Shown: piece after piece, positions 48,561 through 58,868 of the stretch
Numbering within the stretch: position 1 is the first letter of the stretch
Layout of the letters: every line of letters starts with the position of its first letter
Source of the DNA: Pogostemon cablin
Lineage: Eukaryota > Streptophyta > Magnoliopsida > Lamiales > Lamiaceae
Assembly (NCBI GenBank): GCA_023678885.1
Contig: CM042955.1
Location: 17,619,835-17,683,834, forward strand
DNA: 64,000 nucleotides
Reading direction: 5' to 3'
The notes under the pieces: generated by a model
Told to the model about the DNA's origin: nothing
What the model saw: only the letters and a program-made list of their open reading frames with translations
Databases searched by the model: none
Program-made: the position numbers and the translations under genes

Positions 48561-50780
48561 TGTGACGCCATTTGTGGGAATTAGGGCAGACCAAGGAAGA
48601 AGATGGAGATTGAAGATCAAGATGGTATTTTCATGAAGATTGACAGCAGGCAGAGGATGAAATCTGATCCGAGGCGGTTACGATGAAGAAGACGGTGAGA
48701 TGCAAGAAAGTAGGAAACTCTTGTAGATCAGCGAGAGAGAGAATCGGTTCAGAGGAGAGAAAAGCAACGTCAAAAGTGGGTCAATGCAACCAAGCCGATG
48801 GGGGTTCTCGAATCTGCGAGAAAAGGAGTTCGTGGTTTCCAGCGGAGTATCAGGTCGGCGGAGAGTCGATGGTGGTTGGAGGTAGCAGAACACGGCGGCA
48901 GATTCAGAACAAGGATGCGGTGGTTGCAGGTTATTGACTATAGCAGACGGGGAACGGAGGAGATCAAGAAAGTAGGTAGAGAGGGTTCCAAGAAGGGAAT
49001 CAAGATTGGAGTTCTCGATGAAGATAGCAGCGACGTCGAAATCGGGCAGCGCTCGAAATTGATCTTCCAGTGAAGAAGTTGGTTCAACCCAATGGCGGAG
49101 CAATGCTTCAGCAAGGAATTGGGCGGTGCTCGGCGACAGCGGTGAAGGATAGCTTTTCTCTGGCGTGACGGTGTAAGTGTACATGGCTGCACAACATTGC
49201 AGAAATGGGTGGAGAGGTAACTCCATCAGTGAAGAAAATGGCTCCATGTGCAAATGACAAATTCTCACATGGTTATGGTGAGGAACTGATGCAATAGCGG
49301 TATTTAAAATTCTGGCGACTGGAGTAAGGACAAGCGTCGGCGGTCTAACAGTGGAAGCAAGGTGGTGGCCCGGCATGGCTGGAGTAAACCACATCAATTC
49401 GAAGGAACTGGGAAGCAGCGCGACTCTTCGATGGCCGAGAAGTGTTCAGAACTATTCGAAATTGAATGGCTACAACAACAGCTTCTCTCCGGCGGTAGAT
49501 GATGAAGCTGGCAGCTGGGTTCACGAATTGGATTGAGGATTAATATTTCGGCAGGAAGGTGGGTCAATCCAGTAGTGATTAAGAATTGCTTCCAGCAAGG
49601 GGATGCAACATTGTTCATAAGGGAAGGACAATTTCCAACAATTAGCAGTGAATTATTTGTGGAGATAGTGAATCATAAGTGGCTTAAGGTTCAGTACAGA
49701 TTCAAGAATTGAATTGGTACAAGGTAGTGCCAATTGCATGGAATGCATCAATTGTATGGGACTCCCAGGAAGGTGGAGTCAAGACATGGTTGAGAGAATC
49801 TCTTCCAGCAAGGAGAGTTAGAATTAATTCTGGTAAATATGCAGCGTTGTTCATGGAAAGATGGGCAATGGTCATTTGCAGCATGGCACTCCAATGTGGA
49901 GTTTAGGACATGGGTTTTACCATGGGGTGAAGTCATGCTTACAACAACATTGATTTTCACAAAGGATAAGGTCAGCTCAACAAGTTTGTAAGGAAAGAAT
50001 TTTTTGGTAAGTGAATGGTGTTCGGAGGAAGTAGAAATTCGATGGGGTAGCTAGGAGATGTGGTGACTTGGACTCGTTGGTGTTTAAGAGTAGCGTGGTA
50101 ACAACGAGCAAGTGGGAGAACGCAAGTGGCACTTTTCATTAGGAAATTAGTTCAAACTTGTTGTGGCTTGGCAGTAAGTCAACGTTGATACGTTGTAGGA
50201 GTCGCTCAAGGTTGAGCAATGGTAAAAGGTGTTACTCAAGGTGGAACAATGTTTATAGGTTTCTACTCAAGGTGGAGTAGTGTAATGGAGAAGAGGGTTG
50301 CTATGGTTTGAATAAGGTTTAAGGTGGAGAATTGTGAGGTATAAACCTCATTCAAGTATACAGCAAATCATATCACCGGTGCATGGTTGACATGAGCTGT
50401 TTGGAGGATCTTTTTGGTTGTTGTTTGGATCTGTTTGCAGCGGTTAATGGCTTGGATTAACAGCTTCACACGTCAGCTGCAAAATGGAAGTTATAGCAGC
50501 TCATTCCATAACCGTTTGCAACTGAAATACCAACTGGAAGTGGTCATCAAGTTAGTCCTATAACTTAGGAATGATGGTATACTTGTGTATATAAGCTGTT
50601 TACACAGCCTATTGTAAATTGGTAATCACCTCACCTATCTCTCTCTCCCGTCGTGGACGTAGGAGATTTATCTCCGAACCACATAAATTGTATCTCGTCT
50701 TGTTTTTCTTTTCTTCTATTCGGTAATGTGAGTTCTTATAGTCTTTCTTGTGTGAGTTTTTCTGCCTTTCCCATGAGAGA
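48561..50780 (+). mobile_element. LTR-retrotransposon-like insertion (non-coding, incomplete)
   Basis: The flanks (48301-48560 and 50781-50950) match one continuous block at 58498-58880, so this ~2.2 kb is an insertion. GAATG occurs on both sides (48556-48560 region and 50778-50783). The right part looks like a Copia LTR: a purine-rich AAGGTGGAGAATTG near 50320-50335, then TGAGGTATAAACC, a TATA box (GTATATAAG, 50586-50594) and CGTGGACGTAGGAGATTTATCTCCGAACCAC. The left part has no pol motifs. The 239-codon open frame on the minus strand (49397-48678) resembles nothing I know. A matching 5' LTR and a primer site are not visible, so structure and exact ends are uncertain. Confidence 0.6.
50185..50285. 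repeat. Imperfect ~38-bp tandem repeats
   Basis: GCTCAAGGTTGAGCAATGG, ACTCAAGGTGGAACAATG and ACTCAAGGTGGAGTAGTG occur about 38-40 bases apart. They resemble repeated polypurine-tract-like sequence just upstream of the presumed LTR. Confidence 0.7.
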
Positions 50781-50810
50781 ATGGATATCAATTAATAGGG
50801 ATTGTTGAAT

Positions 50811-50812
<2 letters not shown>

Positions 50813-50846
<34 letters not shown>
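50813..50846. repeat. (TA)n microsatellite
   Basis: About 17 TA units. Confidence 0.95.
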
Positions 50847-50848
<2 letters not shown>

Positions 50849-50950
50849 CTGATTTTAAAATCTATCCAAAATAGATCCAAAATAGGTGTAGGTTAGAAAA
50901 TCATAATATAGTCTATCCTTACATAGAGTAGAGGCCTTTCTTAATAGTGG

Positions 50951-51346
50951 CTATTTATCGTCCTAAAAAAAAGAAAATTAAGGAGGTTAAAACAACTCTT
51001 ATTCAAACCAAAAAATAAAAATACATAAAAACTAAATAACTCATTTTTCCAAAGGTATCAATGATTTATAATTCCCCATTTTTGCCTAGTTATATATGAA
51101 TAAAATATAATCACACATGGAATTTTAAAAGTGGTGAAGTTCAAAAATTACAAATAAATAAAGATATAAATAACATATATTATATAATATATATATATAG
51201 TTTATATATCTTAATATATATATTATAATATTATTATTATAGGTGAATGATGTTAATTATTTCGATGAGAAAATCAAGGGATTTATCAAATTGGCCACAA
51301 ATAGATTAATATATAATTTCACAACCAGTGCGTGAAATGGTCATCT
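50951..51346. other. AT-rich intergenic DNA
   Basis: No gene or clear repeat family; TA-rich palindromic sequence around 51170-51240. Confidence 0.4.
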
Positions 51347-51712
51347 CACTAAAAACCTGTTTTTTAAAATATTCCGTTGCTAAAAACCTTAATTACATTG
51401 TTAAATTGGATTACCAACGGATTAGGAACGGAATCCATTGGTAAAATTTCATTGGTAAAGTGGTGGTTGGTAAATTTTTAGCAACGAAAAATCAATTTTG
51501 TTGGTAATAATTCCGTTGGTAATCCGTTGCTAATAATTCCGTTGGTAATCTAATTACCAACAGATTAAATTCCGTTGCTAAAATAGAGAATAAATTCGTT
51601 GGCATTCCGTTGCTAAACAAAAATGTCATTTTTGTTGCTAATCCATTGCTAATTACCAACGGATTGAATTCAGTTGCTAAATTCGATTGCTAAAAAATAT
51701 TTTTTTATAGTG
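51347..51712. mobile_element. Small non-autonomous CACTA-like element
   Basis: Starts CACTAAAAACCTG and ends TTTTTTTATAGTG (reverse complement CACTATAAAAAAA). It is packed with subterminal repeats ATTCCGTTGGTAAT and CCGTTGCTAA in both directions, a hallmark of CACTA (En/Spm) ends. The ends match only partly and the 3-bp flanks (TCT/TGT) differ at one base. About 366 bp, no transposase. Confidence 0.6.
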
Positions 51713-51864
51713 TGTGTATGAAATTAATTTATATTTGGCTATCCTATAAATGAGGAGTGGGAAGAATATCATATATTTTACCTTAGTTAATTATTAATTC
51801 CCATTTTTTCATTTTACGCCAATGAATTTAGACGCGTCTATATTGCTAATGCGTGTCTTATTCC

Positions 51865-51917
<53 letters not shown>

Positions 51918-52409
51918 TAAGTAGATGGTAAATAGATAGATAAAATAGAGTAGGTATATAATTGTCTAAAAAAATTGAGTGAGGCTTACGTGTGCCTGGG
52001 CGCATGAGAACACATTTTGTGCGCCTTTAGAAATTTAGTATTATGGGTAAGGATATATTGCTTTGGTCTAAAGGGTATACACTTTAATTAATAAAAGGTA
52101 CATCATTTTGTTCTAAAGGGTATACACTTTTTATTAATATTTTTTCTTTAGAAAATAAAGGGTACACATTTTTATATTAAATGATATACAATTTAACACA
52201 AAATTCTAAAAGCACACGGAGTGCTGTTCATGCGCCTAGATACACACAATAATTTTCTTTAGAAAATAAAGGGTACACATCTTTATACTAAAGGTATACA
52301 ATTTAACATAAAATTCTAAAGGCGCATGAAATGTGGTCCGTGCGCCCGGATGCACAGAAGTTTTTACTAAAAAAAATTTCTCAATTCGCTCACCTTTAAA
52401 ATAAAATAT
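51713..52409. other. AT-rich intergenic DNA with local repeats
   Basis: No gene. (AAT)n microsatellite at 51865-51917. A repeated phrase (TTTTCTTTAGAAAATAAAGGGTACACAT...) occurs near 52142 and 52254, with GCGCAT/TGCGCC patches. Confidence 0.5.
51865..51917. repeat. (AAT)n microsatellite
   Basis: About 17 ATA/AAT trinucleotide units. Confidence 0.97.
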
Positions 52410-52487
52410 ATTAAAAATTAAAATAAAGGATTTGATTTTGTGTGACCAACAAAGATGCCATGATTGAAGCTTTAGCATTTCTTGGCT

Positions 52488-52496
52488 TATTTATAG
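52488..52496 (+). promoter_or_regulatory. TATA box of defensin copy 1
   Basis: TATTTATAG, 153 bases before the ATG and conserved at the same place in the duplicate (56768-56776). The surrounding ~120 bases are nearly identical between the copies, which supports a shared core promoter. Confidence 0.6.
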
Positions 52497-52539
52497 GGCA
52501 CAAATACCATATATTTCTTGCAAAAACACACACTAGAAT

Positions 52540-52542
<3 letters not shown>

Positions 52543-52624
<82 letters not shown>
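52543..52624. repeat. (TA)n microsatellite in the defensin 1 leader
   Basis: About 41 TA units between the TATA box and the ATG at 52641. It is absent from the duplicate, where only CACTATAGTG occupies the place. Confidence 0.97.
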
Positions 52625-52628
<4 letters not shown>

Positions 52629-52640
52629 TGAAAATTGAAA

Positions 52641-54138
52641 ATGACCAGCTTTTTGAGGTTGTTTGCAACTGCTATCGCCATGCTTCTCTTCTCCGCTGGT
52701 ACGAATAATTCTTCATTAAGATTTATACTCCATCCGTCCCAAAGATATTGATACACTTTCCTTTTTTGGTTGTCCCACAGAAATTGACATATTTCCTTTT
52801 TAAGAACATGGGACCCACACAAAAACAATTTATTTATTTACATGGACCCACACACCCATCACACTCACCACTAATACAACTACCCACTACACATTAAATA
52901 TTATTTCTCTCACTTCACTTTATATTAAATTATTATACTCCTTAATCTCCGTGCCCAAAAAAAATGTGTCAATACTTCCGGGACGGAGGGAGTATGATAT
53001 AATTCACACACACAAATCTTTTAAATTTTTAATGATTTATTTATATAAGTTAAAACACTATATATACATATTTAATGGCTAACAATTACTCCCCCGTTCC
53101 AGGAAAGTTTGCACCCCCTTCCCGGCACAGAGATTAAGAAAGTGATAATTTTTAGGAGTATTATGGTAATAAATAAATGATAAAGTATGTTAGGTGTGTT
53201 AGGTATGACTGATTTTTTTTGTAAATAGTATATGGAGAAGTGTGATTGTGTTTGATTTTTAGGAATGTGCAAATTTTTGTTGGACAACCCAAAATGGAAA
53301 GTGTCTCATCTAAAATGAGACGGAGGGAGTACATGATAATAATTCTAAATCTTAGAGTAGAAATTTAAAAAGAATAGAGTTCGACTATGATCATATTGGG
53401 GAAATATTAATTTTAGTCCTCTAAAATAGTTGAAATCCAATTTAAGTCATTGAGTTTGGTAATTTCTTAAAAATGGTCCTTCAATATGCGAATATAAAAT
53501 TTTTTGTCTACTTTTGGTCTTTTTTCCGGCAACTTTAAAGACCAAAAGTGGACAAAAAAGACCAAATTAAAGTGGATGAAAAGTAATAATCACTCTGTCT
53601 CAGGTTAAGAGGGTCATTTTTCCATTTTGGTCGTCTCACCCAAAGAGTCCACTTTCCTTTTTTACACACATGGGACCCACACGCCCCCTCTAATACAATT
53701 AAATGTTGAGACTCACACTCTTACTAATACAACTACTCACTACACATTAAATAATAATGCTCCTTAATCTACGTGTCAAAAAGCAAATGACCCTCTTAAG
53801 GAGGGACGGAGGGAGTAAAATCTACGCCCAGATCACTTTTGAGAAAGTACCAAACCTGAGAACTGAAGTTGGATTTGGCCTAGAATACCAAAATTGATTT
53901 TTTCCCATCATACTATTACATTTATAAGTTGCATAAAAAATAATTTTTTTAATATTGAAAAATAATAATAACAGGAATGGTGGCGGAGGGAAGGAGCTGT
54001 GAGTCGATGAGCCACCAGTTCAAGGGATTATGCATGAGGAAATGGAACTGCGCGGCGGTGTGTAAGAAGGAGGGCTTTCATACCGGCCACTGCCACGGCT
54101 TCCTCCGCCGCTGCTTCTGCACCAAACTGTACTGCTGA
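52641..54138 (+). CDS. Plant defensin (gamma-thionin), copy 1 (73 aa)
   Basis: Small secreted cysteine-rich antimicrobial peptide. Exon 1 (52641-52698) encodes a signal peptide starting MTSFLRLFATA; exon 2 (53975-54138) encodes the mature peptide, and the phase-1 intron sits at the usual defensin position. The mature part has eight cysteines in the defensin order, including C-x3-C, the Gly-x-Cys gamma-core region and a final Cys just before TGA; it is strongly basic. Length (73 codons) is normal. The 1276-base intron carries two independent Stowaway MITEs plus a third nested in another inverted-repeat element, against 272 bases in copy 2. No break is seen. Target organisms and expression cannot be read from sequence. 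Confidence 0.92.
52728..52992. mobile_element. Stowaway MITE in the defensin 1 intron (first)
   Basis: Ends CTCCATCCGTCCC and GGGACGGAGGGAG, flanked by TA; 265 bp. The matching place in the defensin 2 intron lacks it. Confidence 0.92.
53089..53329. mobile_element. Stowaway MITE in the defensin 1 intron (second)
   Basis: Ends CTCCCCCGTTCC and GAGACGGAGGGAG, flanked by TA; 241 bp. The empty site is visible in copy 2 as GGCTAACACAGTACATGATA. Confidence 0.92.
53413..53895. mobile_element. Inverted-repeat element with nested MITE
   Basis: The left arm (GAAATCCAATTTAAGTCATT, GAGTTTGGTAATTTCTT, 53430-53470) is answered in reverse complement at the right arm (AAAGTACCAAACCTGAGAAC, GAAGTTGGATTTGGCC, 53843-53880). 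A second internal hairpin pairs GTCTACTTTTGGTCTTTTTT with its complement near 53505-53565. The Stowaway at 53591-53815 sits between the arms. The family is unknown; ends are approximate. Confidence 0.55.
53591..53815. mobile_element. Stowaway MITE nested in the inverted-repeat element
   Basis: Left end CACTCTGTCTCAGG is decayed; right end GGGACGGAGGGAG is clear and followed by TA. The interior matches the MITE at 23275-23490. Confidence 0.82.
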
Positions 54139-56690
54139 AACCTTCAAGCTTAATTAGGAGAGTTTAAATCAATAAATAATTATTACACCATGAGTGTAAT
54201 GATTTGTGTTTTGATGTTAATTAATGTGTGTGGTTTAATTTGGACTGAGAAACACTTTCTAAGTATGTGTTTGATGTGGGGAGTAGTCTCTCAGTTCATG
54301 AGTTTCTGTTTGGTGCGATTTTTGAAATCTTATTTCATGCATTATTTATTGGATTTATTACTCTCAAATACACACTTTAATGGCTATGCCATCACTACAA
54401 CATCATTTCCTTGTCCCCTTTCTATTTTCTTTTTCTTTTTATTTATAATATGACAAAAACTCTTGTGTCCAAATTCTACTTATATTGAATTTTTTATTTT
54501 TTTTTAATTTATGAATGACCCGTTTAATAAATGGGGCAGATTAGATCTACGAGTCAAATCCATGCCACCAGACACATATACTAACTCTTATAATATTGCC
54601 TAGTTTAATGATAAATAAGTCTATGGAAATATTGTGTAAGATATATGTGCAGAGAAAAATGAAAAAAAAAGTGCAAAAATAAAATGCATTGAAAAAAATA
54701 TGAAAAAAAAAATTTACAGAAAAAATGTGCAAAACAAAATGGGTAAAAGAAATTGTGAAAAAAAAATGATGTGGGGGAGTAGTCTCTTAGTTCATGAGTT
54801 TCTGTTTATTGTGATTTTTGAAATGCATTATTTATTATTCGTCTTCATCTTGTGTATCATTCTCTCAATAATAAATATTAATAAATATATCGTGTTGTGT
54901 TACAGTTCCAAATTTTATTATTTATCTCTACTTTGTATATTATGTCCATCTGCAGTATCATGTCATGTTATACAATTCTTTGGTTAAAAATCAATTTACG
55001 TATTTCAAGTAAAAATTATTCACTATTAAAAACAGGGGTAATATATTTAGGATTGGTTTATTATAAAGTTAAAGAATATTTAAGTACATAATTAACTCAT
55101 ATATAAAGAGAGTTTACCATATGCCCAAATTCATAGAAGACTTGCTAAATATTAATATGTGCCAATGTAGCCAGGGGAAGAAAAAAAAATTAATATGTGC
55201 CTATGCAGGAAATTTTTTTTACTGTTTTAAAAATATAAAATATTACGTAATAATTTATTTAGGTATTTAAATATTGAAATATATTTTAATTACATTTACG
55301 TATTAAATTTTAGAAAACTTCCTTAAAAAATACATTGGTACTTTTGTTGGTACATAGAAATTCTAAGGAGAGAATTTTTATTCTAAGGAGAGAAATTCTT
55401 GTTGCGGGATAGAGGGAGTATATCATTTAATCTACGTGCAAAAAAGAAACGCACCTTTTGTGTCGGGAAGGAGGGAGTATTCGGCAATTAAGAAATAATT
55501 ACTACAGATTTATCCAAATATTTTTGTACTGAATTGGAAAGATGAGAACTCAGTTCCAAAGGGTGTAACTTTTCTTATAGTAAATTTTGAAGAATGAAAA
55601 CCACTTTTGCTCTGGAATAAAGGAAAAGGAAAAAAAAATATTATTAGGGAAGAGTAAAAACATCATTATATGATTTCACACATTTTTGTGTGTTGAATTA
55701 AAGAAGATATGGGTATAGGTGGTGGCTATAATTAAAGATAATGATGCCAAATGGTATATAATACAATACCATGTCTTAAACTCATTGTGACTCGTCCTCT
55801 GCCTTTTGCTCTACCACTGCACCCCTTGAAATTATAATTACTAATTAAATTAGTGAAAGATATCTTTTACTTTATTTTAAGAAAAAAAAAAGTCCATTGA
55901 AAGTTATGGGGAACGTTTTACTTTTTTAAATGAAAGAAAGTTTTTTTCTGTAGAAGAGTTAATTAATATTAACATTGTGAGGTGTACTACTCGACATGTT
56001 TAAAGAGTAATGTTTTTAAAAAAAATAAACATGTATAACAGGTTCACACAAGTAATATTATTATTTTTTAAAATTTACAAAATATTGCAGTTTATAAAAG
56101 AATCTCTTGTATAAGATGAAAGTACTATTGAGGAAGATTGAATAGACTAGCACTTGAAATATATCCAAAACTGTAAATCTAGCATTATTTTTAGAGAAGA
56201 CATTTGGCCATTAGTTTTTTAAAAATTTCTAGCACACATAGTGGGATTTGGCAAAAGTGGCAACATAATGGAGGGGGGAGAGAGAGAAAAAGAATTTTGA
56301 TGCAAAGAATAAAAATGGGTTCACATTATACACCTAATTTGTTAAGTATTCAAAAAATTAAAGTACATACATTTTTAGCTGTTTTAAGCAAAAAAGTTTA
56401 GACAAGGCTAGTGCTCATCAGTATCCATGACTCATCTTGATCCACTTTTTTAAGTCCCCTTTTTTAACCTATAGTTTTTATCTTAAAATTATTATTGAAT
56501 TTTATTGCTTGCTAATTTTTTTTTTTCAAAAATTTTCAACATTCTAAATAGATTGTGTATAAAATTTTAATCTTACCATGGATTAGTTGAAATCGTACTC
56601 ACTTGATCTCTCATTCTTACACATTTGACAACCTAGTACTGAGAGAGTTGATGATGTCATTTAATACACGGGTGATTATAGAAATAAAAA
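54139..56690. other. Spacer between the two defensin copies
   Basis: 54139-54985 matches the 3' flank of copy 2 (57342-57710), with ~440 extra bases; a segment GATGTGGGG(GA)GTAGTCTC...TTCATGAGTTTCTG occurs at both 54274 and 54768. 55390-55480 holds a short Stowaway-like pair of ends (GAGGGAGTATATCA, GGAGGGAGTATT). 55500-56690 is AT-rich, with no gene seen. Confidence 0.55.
55255..55375 (-). pseudogene. Helitron helicase tail, tiny fragment
   Basis: The minus strand reads TNVFFKEVF, a stop, then NL, matching the Helitron fragment at 47129-47424 (TNVFFKELVFENL) at DNA level too (TATTAAATTTTMGAAAACT...). About 120 bp remain. Confidence 0.6.
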
Positions 56691-56767
56691 AAGTAATCAA
56701 AATAAAGGGTTTGATTTTGTGTGACCTACAAAGATGTAAATGATTGAAGCTTTAGCATTTGTTGCCT

Positions 56768-56776
56768 TATTTATAG
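56768..56776 (+). promoter_or_regulatory. TATA box of defensin copy 2
   Basis: TATTTATAG, 77 bases before the ATG at 56845, in a block nearly identical to that of copy 1. Confidence 0.55.
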
Positions 56777-56844
56777 GCCACAATTACCGTATATTTCTTG
56801 CAAAAACACACACTAGAATACACTATAGTGAGTGAAAATTGAAA

Positions 56845-57341
56845 ATGGCCAGCTTTTTGAGGTTGTTTGCAACTGCTATCCTCATGTTGATGCTTCTCTT
56901 CTCCACTGGTATAATTCTTCATTACATTTCACACACACTCACACAAATCTCTTAAATTTCATGATTTTATTTATAGAAGTTAAATTTAATATTTGATCTT
57001 GATGCATATCAAATGGCTAACACAGTACATGATAATAATTCTAAATCATAAAGTACAAATTTAATTATAAGATTAAAATACAATAGCTAGAGTTGCATGT
57101 AGATCTACTTGTTCATGCTATTAAATTAAGTTGCATAAAAAAAAAAAAATTTTCAATAATTTGAAAATTAATAAAAACAGGAATGGTGGCGGAGGGAAGG
57201 ACTTGTTAGTCGCAGAGCCACCGGTTCAAGGGACCATGCGTGAGAAAATCGAACTGCGCGGCGGTGTGTAAGACTGAGGGCTTTCACGGTGGCCACTGCC
57301 GGGGCTTTCGCCGCCGCTGCTTCTGCACCAAACACTGCTGA
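56845..57341 (+). pseudogene. Plant defensin copy 2, broken by a stop
   Basis: Duplicate of the defensin at 52641. Exon 1 (56845-56908) encodes the signal peptide (MASFLRLFATAILMLM); exon 2 (57181-57341) keeps the reading frame and cysteine pattern to the final TGA. However, a TAG stop at 57207-57209 follows the first mature cysteine, so only the signal peptide and a few residues can be made. Splice sites, TATA box and flanks are intact and the remaining frame has no other damage, so the stop looks recent. A sequencing error or polymorphism at this codon is possible. Confidence 0.88.
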
Positions 57342-58295
57342 GCTAATTAATTAAAATAGTTTAAATCATGAATAAATAATATAATTATTACACCATGAGT
57401 GTAATGATTTGTGTTTTGATGTTAATTAATGTGTGTGGTTTAATTTGGACTGAGAAACACTTTCTAAGTATGTGTTTGATGTGGGGAGTAGTCTCTCAGT
57501 TCATGAGTTTCTGTTTGGTGTGATTTTTGAAATCTTATTTCAGGCATTATTTATTAATCATCTTGTCTTTCATTCTCTAAATAATTATAATAATATTAAT
57601 AAATATCAATGTCGTGTTACATTGATCAGTTTCAATTTTTATTAATTATCTCTATTTTTTATATATGTCCATTGCAATATCATGTCATGTTATACAATTC
57701 TTTGATTTTCCAAAAAAAAAAAAAAACAGGGGTAATATATATATTTTCTCTCTTGGTAAGAAGTACGTTTATAATGAGATTTCATTCATCATTATAGATT
57801 TGAGATTATATAGATTTAGGCCCAAATTAATATACAATTAAAATATGGAAGCACTAGGTGAAAAAATGAACGGCAAAGATAACTCCAACGACTAGAGTGA
57901 GTAATAAAAAGCCCAATATATGCCCAATATGATTGAGGCCCAGTTTGAATATCTTTTACTCCAGTTTTAGACTTTTAGTTAACTTTTAGTATTTATTTAT
58001 TGACTAGGATTGATAAACATTAATAAGTTATTGGTATATTATCCTTAGCACCCCCTTTTTATTTTTATTTTAGTGTTTTATTTCCCATAATACTTTCAGG
58101 GTTTAAGATTTGCTATAAGGATTCAGAATATTTAACGGCATAATTATTTTTTTCAATTGATTTATCATACATCCTAATTCACAGAAAATAATCCAATATT
58201 AATAATACGATTATACTAAGTTTTAATATGTATATATGATAAAGTATTATAATATACAAAGTTACTATACAAAGTGAAATTTGTAGAGTAATGTA
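57342..58295. other. 3' flank of defensin 2 and intergenic DNA
   Basis: 57342-57710 is the duplicated 3' flank. The rest is AT-rich with no gene seen. Confidence 0.5.
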
Positions 58296-58498
58296 CTCCC
58301 TTCGTTCGGTTCTAAGGTATTCATTTGTTTTTTGCACGTGGATTAAAAAATATTATTATTATATGTAAAATGGGTAGTTGCATTAGAGGAAAGTGGTGGG
58401 TCATATTGTGTATTTTTTTACTAAATAGGGGAAATGGATACCTTGGAAGCGGACATAAAAAATAATAAAATTGATATCTTAGAAGCGGACGGAGGGAG
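58296..58498. mobile_element. Stowaway MITE with paralogous empty site
   Basis: Ends CTCCCTTCGTTCGG and AAGCGGACGGAGGGAG, TA on both sides; 203 bp. The related block at 48301 has the uninterrupted site ATGTATTACACTG, showing insertion at TA. Confidence 0.92.
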
Positions 58499-58868
58499 TA
58501 TTACACTGTATTGATATATTTGCTTGAGCTTTATATGAATTTTGAAAATACTAATGAATAGTTATATTTATGTTTAGTTTTTTGCTTTTAAGTAGAATAT
58601 GTTTTAAATTTATGTCAATTTATACAAAGAGTGGCTGTGGGTGGTAATATATGTATTAATTAATTTGAAGGAAAACATGAAAAAGAAATAATACTTCCTT
58701 ACCTTTTCACTCTTTCTTTGTAATAGCAAGATGGAGGGAGTATTAATTATGTAGAAACATTGTGCTATGAAAAATGAGTGGATACCAATTAATGGGGATT
58801 GCTGGATCATAAATGTATAATATTGATTTTTTAAAATCATATCCAAAATAGGTGTAGGTTCGAAAATC

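Noticed and set aside
48678..49397. 239-codon minus-strand frame
   Set aside because: Long but without recognisable domain, signal or conserved motif. It sits inside an LTR-like insertion oriented the other way; kept only as a remark there.
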